A stretch of 64,000 nucleotides of DNA from Salminus brasiliensis (taxonomy: Eukaryota; Chordata; Actinopteri; Characiformes; Bryconidae): assembly GCF_030463535.1 (NCBI RefSeq), contig NC_132896.1, positions 27,381,209 through 27,445,208 on the forward strand, given 5' to 3'. Shown here one piece after another: positions 58,190-64,000 of the stretch (position 1 is the first letter of the stretch; the number at the start of each line of letters is the position of its first letter). The notes beneath the pieces were generated by a model. That model was not told the origin of the DNA. It worked only from the letters and a program-made list of their open reading frames with translations, and did not search any database. The translations under genes were made by a program, and so were the position numbers.

Positions 58190-58990
58190 TGTAGCTCAGT
58201 AGTGGACAGCTGACAGTTGTCCAGAAGATGCTTTGAGAGGATTGATTCAAGAACTTGGACTGAGGCTGGTGTCATCATCAGGAAGGGGGTTAATATCAAG
58301 CCACTCCTGAACCAGAGACAGTGTCAGAAGCATCCCACCTGGGCTAAGGAGAAAAAGAGCTGGACTGTTGCTCAGTGCTCCAAAGTTCTTTTTCAGATGA
58401 AAGAAACGTTTGCATTTGATTTGAAAATCAAGGTCCTGGAGTCTGGAGGAAGAGTGGAGAGGGGCAGTGGCCAGGTGTCTGAAGTCCAGTGGGAACTTTC
58501 TGTATTCTGGGATGGTTTAGGGTGCCATGTCATCTACTGGTGTTGGACAACTGTGGTTTTATCATTTATCAAGTCAACGCAGCCGTCTACCAAGAGATTT
58601 TGTGACTTCGTGCTTCCATCTACTTAATCGAGATGCAGGACTTAGCCCCTGCCCACAATGCCAAAACCAGTACCAAATACAGTACCAGTACCAAGTACTG
58701 TGAATTTCCCCACTGTGGGACTAATACAGGATTATCTTATCTTAAATGGTTTGCTGGTAATGATATTATTGTGCTTGACTGATTGGCCATCCAACTTTTC
58801 GGATCTGAAGCCCATAGAGAATCTATGTGGTATTGTCAAGAGGAAGAAACAGACGAGCTGCAGGCCATTACTAAAGCCAGCTGGGCTTCAGTGACATCTC
58901 AGCAGTGCCACAAGCTGATTGCCTCCACAGTGATACTCGTCAGATGGGACATGCTCTTCTGTTTGATCCCAGCTAACCTGTCCAGTTGGG
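58190..58990 (+). mobile_element. Tc1-like (Sleeping Beauty-related) transposase remnant
   Basis: Conceptual translation gives LLNQRQCQKH, WAKEKKSWTVAQ, then LKPIENLCGIVKRKKQ and ASWASVTSQQCHKLIAS, the central and C-terminal landmarks of Tc1-type DD34E transposases. The E of PIEN is the third catalytic residue. Frameshifts and stops interrupt it, and a deletion near 58660 removes the second catalytic Asp region. The terminal repeats were not found. Confidence 0.8.
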
Positions 58991-59285
58991 GCCTGTATGG
59001 GAGGCCCAACTAGGAACCAGAAAGTTTTGTCCACGTCGGTGCCACATATGGACGCCCACCAGGGTCAGTAATGGGCCCGGAAGGGGTTAAACAGTGCATT
59101 TAGGGCCTAGATGGAACCCATGTAAGGTTAAGGTGGGCTGTAATGATGGAGCCAGTCCAGAAAGCCCAACTGGATCCCAGTAAAATGCATGTACAAACCC
59201 ACTCAGAGCCCATGCCCACCTGGAACCCACCTAGAACCCACTTAACCCATGTTCCATCCATGTGAGCCGCTCATGAGCGTTTTTT
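58991..59285. repeat. Dispersed repeat rich in 'cccac/cctagaaccca'
   Basis: Phrases such as ggaggcccaactaggaacc, ggcccggaaggggttaa, ggaacccacctagaacccac and ccatgtgagccgctc form a repetitive, non-coding stretch directly right of the Tc1-like remnant. It resembles a fish repeat, but the family is not certain. Confidence 0.4.
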
Positions 59286-59329
59286 CTGTGTGATGAATAT
59301 ATAATGTCATGAATATATATAATGTATAT

Positions 59330-59355
59330 ATACATATATATATATATATTTATAT
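59330..59355. repeat. (TA)n microsatellite
   Basis: A short TA run upstream of ltc4s. Confidence 0.75.
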
Positions 59356-59408
59356 TTACAGCTGATTTGTAAATGGTTATTTATCTTCCTTGGTAGGACA
59401 GTGTCCTC

Positions 59409-59411
59409 TGT

Positions 59412-59450
<39 letters not shown>
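59409..59450. repeat. (GT)n microsatellite upstream of ltc4s
   Basis: About 42 bases of almost pure TG, some 190 bases before the ltc4s start codon. Confidence 0.9.
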
Positions 59451-59572
59451 CATGAGTAGCTAACCTGTGCTGCTCCACCCACACTGACATAAAATGGGAT
59501 AGGAAGAACAACAGTGTGACTAGTTCACTTCTAGGCAGATCAGCAGGAAAGAGGAGTCACATCGTGTCTGTT

Positions 59573-59613
59573 CTCTCTCTCTCTCTCACTCTCTCTCACT
59601 CTCTCTCTCTCTC
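59573..59613. repeat. (CT)n tract in the ltc4s 5' UTR/promoter
   Basis: CT repeats (GAGA on the other strand) end about 28 bases before the ltc4s ATG, so they are either in the 5' UTR or core promoter. Pyrimidine tracts of this kind can bind GAGA-type or polypyrimidine-binding factors; no function is shown. Confidence 0.8.
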
Positions 59614-59641
59614 TGTGTGCACTGTGTGTTCTTGCTGAAAG

Positions 59642-62172
59642 ATGCTTGATCAGGTGGTGTGTGTAGCTGCGGTCACGATGCTCGGGGTACTGGAGCAAGG
59701 TAGGGAAGCCTCAACTCTGCCAACATTACAGTGCTATCAGCATCCACACTATTAATGCCAGTCATTTTGGAAGGCTGATGTAAATACACACTGGAAATGG
59801 TTCTGCGAGCAGCTGAGGGGAGTTTTCACCCCCTCACATTTTCACGGTTGACTGCTCAGTTTATCTTTCTTTTTTTTAATCACTAAATATTTAAAAAAAC
59901 AACAAGCAACAGCCGTTTCTGTATAATCCCACAAGCTTAGTCTGGGGAATCGGAATGCAAGCACATGAATTCCACTAATTCTTGTTTGAGTCAAAAAGCT
60001 TTCCGACCTAAATAGAACAAACACTGTATCTACATCCAAATAGTGATATTCATTAGTCCGCAGGACTTGTTTCCGAATTGCATCATTGGCTTGTTTGCAA
60101 TTCCCTTGCAAACCACTGAGGCAAGAATTTGTGGTGAGGAAGCAGGCAGGTTTCTCCGCCCCCCTCAAGGTCATACTTGTGTAGGTGTCGTTGCACACTC
60201 ACCAAAAAAATAAATAAAAAGATCAGTACAACAGCAAATATTGACATCATGAATTTAAATACATCTCTGAAATGTATGTATTAATTAATTAATTGATTGA
60301 TTGATTGATTGATCTACAGTACATGGTTATGATTCTGTGCAGAACAACTTTCAAAAATGTTACTTTTCTGACTTTAAATGGGAGGATATGGGCCTCTCTC
60401 ATTGTTTCTCAGGAGAGGCTTAGTTAGTTAGTTACACTGAGTGAAAACTAACCCCGCTGTGTGGAGCCAGACTGTACTTTAGCCAGGTTAGCTCCTACTG
60501 TCAGTTATTTATCTCCTTCAACATGGTGCTATAAGTTGACCGCCATCAGCATCCGGAGCCCGAGTGAGCACAACTGCCCTTGCTCACTCTGGGTGGGTAG
60601 ATAGGCACTCTCTCTCTCTCAACATCAACATCAACATCACTTGTGCTGGCCGGCACAGACATCTGGGTACCTGTAGCTTTCCTCAGAGTGAGTTTGTCAG
60701 TGGCTGGTTGCGCATGTGTCGAAGGAGGCATTGTTGTCCAGTGTCGAGAGCGTTACATGGGATTAGGGAGAACACTAACGAGTGGGTTTGGTAATTAGCT
60801 ATTGAAAACATTTTTTAAATAAAATATGCAAACAAATGCCAAATTACGGTAATCAATATACACCAATTATACTGCCAAAGTAGCAAAGTAGCAGCATAAG
60901 GACCTCTGAAGTGGCACAAAACGTTAGCAGCAGACCTGTAAGTCCTGTAAGTTGTGAGGAGGGGCCTCCATGAATCACATCAATAAGCCTTGAATGCCAA
61001 GGGCCCATGACCCGGTTGTCGTTTCTTGAAGCACTTTTGGTAGACACTGACCACGAGAGGTGTCCAGTGTGAATTGGATTGGGGTTGGATGAGAAGTATA
61101 AACATATACCATTCTGACACCCTATTGGTTTGTAAGCGACCCATCGCACCTGCACACATGTTAATGCTCAGTAGAGCACAGAGACGCTCCTTTAATAGAG
61201 CTGATATTACTAAAATGCTTCATTTTCAAAGGGCAGATCTGCAGCTGAAACAGGAGCCTAGTGCAGACCAACATTTTAATAGAACATTATCGTCATTATG
61301 ACTTTTAGAAAAATGTTTTTTTGGGGACGGGGGGGAGGTAGTGTACTATAAGCCCCTGTGGTGTGGCCTAAGCTTTTGGTCTTTGTTTTCATTCCATTAC
61401 TTTTACTTTTCTACTTGAAGTCATTTTGAAACCAGTACTTTTACACTTTTACTGGAGTAAAAAGCTTAAGCTGATACTTCAACTTCTATAGAAGTCTTTT
61501 AAACCCTAGTATCTCCACTCACTTCTACCTGAGTAATGAATGTGAATACGTTTGACACCTTTGCTGACCACTGCATACCAGAAAAAGCCCCCACGAGACC
61601 TGCTTGGTTTTTCTGTTTTGGAGATGTTCTGACCCAGTCGTCTAGCCATCACAGTTCTGCTCTTATCAGAGTGGCCCACATCCTTACACTCCTGCTTTTA
61701 ACACATCACCTTCCAGACCTTCTGACTGTTCATGTGCTGCCTACTGTGTAGGATCCCACCCTTGACAGATGCCACTGTAGATGAAGATAATCTAGGGTTT
61801 TTTTCACTTCACCTGTCAGTGGTTCCAGCTGGACCTGTTTAACCGCACTATTCTTTTTCTGCCAGCGTACTTCTCCCTGCAGGTGATCTACGCCCGGCGC
61901 AAGTATTCTGTCCCCCCACCAGCCACTACAGGACCCCCTGAGTTCGAGAGGGTTTTCAGAGCGCAGTGAGTTTTTCCTGGTCCCAGAGTCTGTCTCTATA
62001 TGATGGGTTTGTGTATGTAGATTCACACAGGGCGCCAATATAACAGGCATTCGACGTCTGATATGACAGATTCTCAATATTGTTCATTTCTCATTTTCCA
62101 GAGCAAACTGTTCGGAGTACTTCCCCTTATTCGTCATCACACTTTGGGTGGCTGGACTTTTCCTCAGTCAAG
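59642..62172 (+). CDS. ltc4s: Leukotriene C4 synthase, first three coding exons (partial)
   Basis: This MAPEG-family integral membrane enzyme conjugates leukotriene A4 with glutathione at the nuclear envelope and ER. Exons seen: 59642-59699, 61866-61965 and 62102-62172, joining in frame to about 76 of roughly 150 residues. Residue numbers match the human enzyme with no gaps. R30/R31 and the glutathione-site residues R51, N55, E58 and Y59 are present, as are SPEF-like [12 protein letters not shown] and the helix-2 segment LWVAGLF. Position 18 in helix 1 is Glu, where human has Leu. The catalytic R104 lies in exons 4-5, which I do not find before the right edge. The start was chosen because exon 1 aligns at the human Met1. 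MGST2 is a close relative, but the maml1 neighbour favours ltc4s. Confidence 0.88.
60281..60312. repeat. (TTAA/TTGA)n microsatellite
   Basis: Tetranucleotide repeats in ltc4s intron 1. Confidence 0.8.
60545..60790 (+). repeat. tRNA-SINE-like dispersed repeat (copy 2, opposite orientation)
   Basis: It contains gagtgagcacaactgcccttgc, tctgggtgggtagat, cctcagagtgagtttgt and aacgagtgggtttggtaatt, the reverse-complement counterparts of phrases in the copy at 12601-12900. An imperfect CT/CAACAT simple repeat lies inside, at about 60609-60638. Confidence 0.55.
60857..61824 (-). mobile_element. Internally deleted mariner-like element (copy B), split by an insertion
   Basis: The left part (60857-61054) begins with a decayed terminus (tatacacc) and includes cgttagcagcagacctgtaag and cctccatg joined to ataagccttg. 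The right part (61564-61824) includes gaccactgcataccag, gacccagtcgtctagccatcac and cttcacctgtcagtggtt. Both belong to one fish mariner-like family with coding on the - strand. The outermost right terminal repeat is lost. A separate element occupies 61055-61563. Confidence 0.75.
61055..61563. mobile_element. hAT-like non-autonomous insertion with 8-bp target duplication
   Basis: CTGACCAC stands directly on both sides (61047-61054 and 61564-61571), and removing the insert restores continuity of the host mariner-like element. The ends are gagaggtgtc and its approximate inverse gacacctttg, giving short imperfect inverted repeats. The right half (about 61380-61563) matches a common fish repeat (accagtacttttacacttttac). 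An 8-bp duplication and this terminus are typical of hAT elements. It is non-coding. Confidence 0.8.
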
Positions 62173-64000
62173 GTAAGCTTTGGGAAACTCAGGGACAGGG
62201 GTAGAGTGGTGCTGCCGGACTGCAGGGTGTAGCTCATTTCTCAGATTTACATACAAACAAAACTTTGTGTGTAAGAAATGCAAAACACTACAAACTCCAC
62301 CAACCTACGCAGCTCCTAAACAAGGCCCTAGTTACAGTTACAGCTCCACTGAGCCGGTTCATCAAATGGGAACACAGAAGCGCTGGAGGTCCTCATCTTT
62401 AAGACCACTCACCGTACATGACTGAGACGTATACCTGAACTTTTGGTGTTACAGCGATGCAATGCTTTAATTGCAAAACAGGAAGTGAAGGCTTTATAAT
62501 ATCTACAGCATTTTTATTATTTCCTCCCTAATTTCACCTCCTTAACTCTAGGCTTAGTTTGGATTATTTTGCTGCTGTGGTTTGATTAATAACTACAGTA
62601 TTTTACTCACTGCTATAATGTATCCAATATCTACTATGAGATTTGTATTTATTAATGTATTAATTTTTTTATATATGCAATTACTAATAAATTTAAAAAT
62701 TATATATATATAAATAATAAGTAATTGTTATTACTATGAATTATTCAGTTACTTCTAGTTATTCAATAACTTCTATGAATAAAAAGCCTCTACAATATAT
62801 TTAGTAGCTACTATAATTTTCAGTCAAGCCAGAAAATCTGCACACCTCTTGAACCTTCTCCACATTGTATTATGTACAGATCTATTCTACAATTGACTGA
62901 GTTCATTTTTTGCCTCAAACATCTACAAACATCTACAAACATCTACATCATCAGTTGTGTGAAAGTAAAAGTGAAAACAGGTTTTTAAAAATATGCCATT
63001 TTATTTTACTGACAGATATGCACACATCCTTAGCCTAATACTTGGTTGATGCACCTTTGGCAGCAATTACAGCTTCAAGGCATCCTGGGAAAGAGCTTGG
63101 CACACTTGTTTCTGGGCAATTTTGCCTGTTGCTCTTGGCATATCCCTGCAATCTCCGTCAGGTTGGATGAGGAGCGTCTGTACACGGCCATTTTCAGCTC
63201 CTTCCACAAATGTTCTGCTGGATTCAGGTCTGGGCTTTCTCTGAAGCCTCTCCTTTGTTCTCTTGGCTGTGTGCTCTGGGTCGTTGTCGTATTGGAAGGT
63301 AAACCTTTGCCCCAGTCTGAGGTCCAGAGAATTCCAGAGAAGGTCCTTGATGATGCTGTCATGATCCACGTCATGATGCTGCCACCACCATGCTTCACAG
63401 TAAGAATGGCTATAGCCAGGTGTTAGCCAAAAGTTCCATTTTGGTTTATTCAGACCAGAGAATCTCATTTCTCATGGTTTGAGAGGCCTCTAGGTGCTTT
63501 TTGGGAAATGCAAAGTGGGCTGGCAACTCTACTATAAGGGTGTGATTTGTGGAGTGCTGCCTGGATAGTTGATCTTCTAAAAGTTTCTCCTATCTCCACA
63601 AGGATACGCTGGAGCTCTGTCAGAGTCTCCCTCTAGTTCCTGCTCACCTCCCCGGCCAAGCCACGTCTTACCTGAATCGCTTGGTTTGACGGCGGTTCCG
63701 AGGGTCTTCTATGTATAAATGATGGTGGCCACTTTGCTCTTTGGGACCTGTAAAGCTGTGGCGATTCGTCTGTTCCCTTCTCCAGATCTATGCCTTGACC
63801 CAATTCTCTTTCTGAGGTCTGCAGATAATTCTTTTGACCTCATGGCTTTGTGCTCTGAAATGGCACGGTCAACGGTGGGACCTTATTTACGCAGGTGTTG
63901 GCAATCACCAGTCATGTCCAATCAATTGAATTTGTGGGTGTCATACCAAAGAGAGTGCACATGTGTACATGCTATTTTACATTTTTAATAAATTAGCACT
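62173..64000 (+). other. ltc4s: ltc4s intron 3, continuing past the window
   Basis: It starts with donor caag|gtaagc. No candidate exon 4 was recognised. The left half is AT-rich and the right half is a Tc1-like element. Confidence 0.6.
62825..64000 (-). mobile_element. Tc1-like transposon, near full length but inactivated
   Basis: On the - strand, the frame ending at 63067 gives WWWQHHDVDHDSIIKDLL and YDNDPEHTAKRTKE, with the second catalytic Asp in NDP. A neighbouring frame gives SPDLNPAEHLWKELKMAV, with the catalytic Glu. The two frames are separated by a frameshift and a loss of roughly 15 residues. The N-terminal part (63480-63960) has further stops. The right end of the element is at or beyond the window edge. 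Confidence 0.8.

Larger units (their letters stand above)
53211..59640. other. maml1-ltc4s intergenic interval, transposon-rich
   Basis: No gene was seen. From 55.0 to 59.3 kb it is nearly continuous transposon and repeat relics, listed separately. The 53.2-55.0 kb part has no feature I recognise. Confidence 0.6.
59700..61865 (+). other. ltc4s: ltc4s intron 1
   Basis: A 2.2-kb intron with donor caag|gtaggg and acceptor ctttttctgccag. Most of its right half is transposon relics (60545-61824), ending only 41 bases before exon 2. Confidence 0.75.

Overview
The window is vertebrate nuclear DNA, almost certainly from a ray-finned fish. It has large introns, GT-AG splice sites, CpG-rich promoters, many microsatellites and a dense load of decayed Tc1/mariner-type and hAT-type DNA transposons. 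Several dispersed repeats resemble families I associate with catfishes, characins and other Otophysi. That placement is inference; I cannot name the species.

Three protein-coding genes lie in tandem on the + strand. (1) canx, calnexin, has a putative non-coding exon near 5150-5215 and 14 coding exons between 10430 and 28239 (606 aa), with a 3' UTR to about 30.58 kb. (2) maml1, Mastermind-like 1, a Notch co-activator, has five coding exons between 35029 and 51795 (1086 aa), a CpG-rich 5' region from about 33.35 kb and a 3' UTR to about 53.2 kb. (3) ltc4s, leukotriene C4 synthase, shows its first three coding exons (59642-62172) and runs off the right edge. The order CANX-MAML1-LTC4S matches human 5q35.3, which supports orthology. 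The first ~590 bp end in an AATAAA signal and may be the 3' end of an unidentified upstream + strand transcript.

The remainder is introns and intergenic DNA. It holds at least eight degraded Tc1/mariner-like copies, four copies of a small TA-flanked inverted-repeat element, two copies of a deletion derivative of another mariner-like family, tRNA-SINE-like repeats, a 0.7-kb inverted-repeat element and many simple repeats. I found no intact transposase, CRISPR array, rRNA gene or convincing functional tRNA gene.

The three genes act separately: an ER glycoprotein-folding chaperone, a nuclear Notch co-activator and a nuclear-envelope/ER leukotriene enzyme. The points most worth a second look are: a perfect ER stress element upstream of canx; the weak donor before the in-frame transmembrane exon of canx; an acidic reading frame in the canx 3' UTR; a partial copy of the maml1 5' region 2.2 kb upstream; a NAGNAG acceptor in maml1; and a nested insertion in ltc4s intron 1 with an exact 8-bp target duplication. 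I did not find a convincing new multi-gene system.
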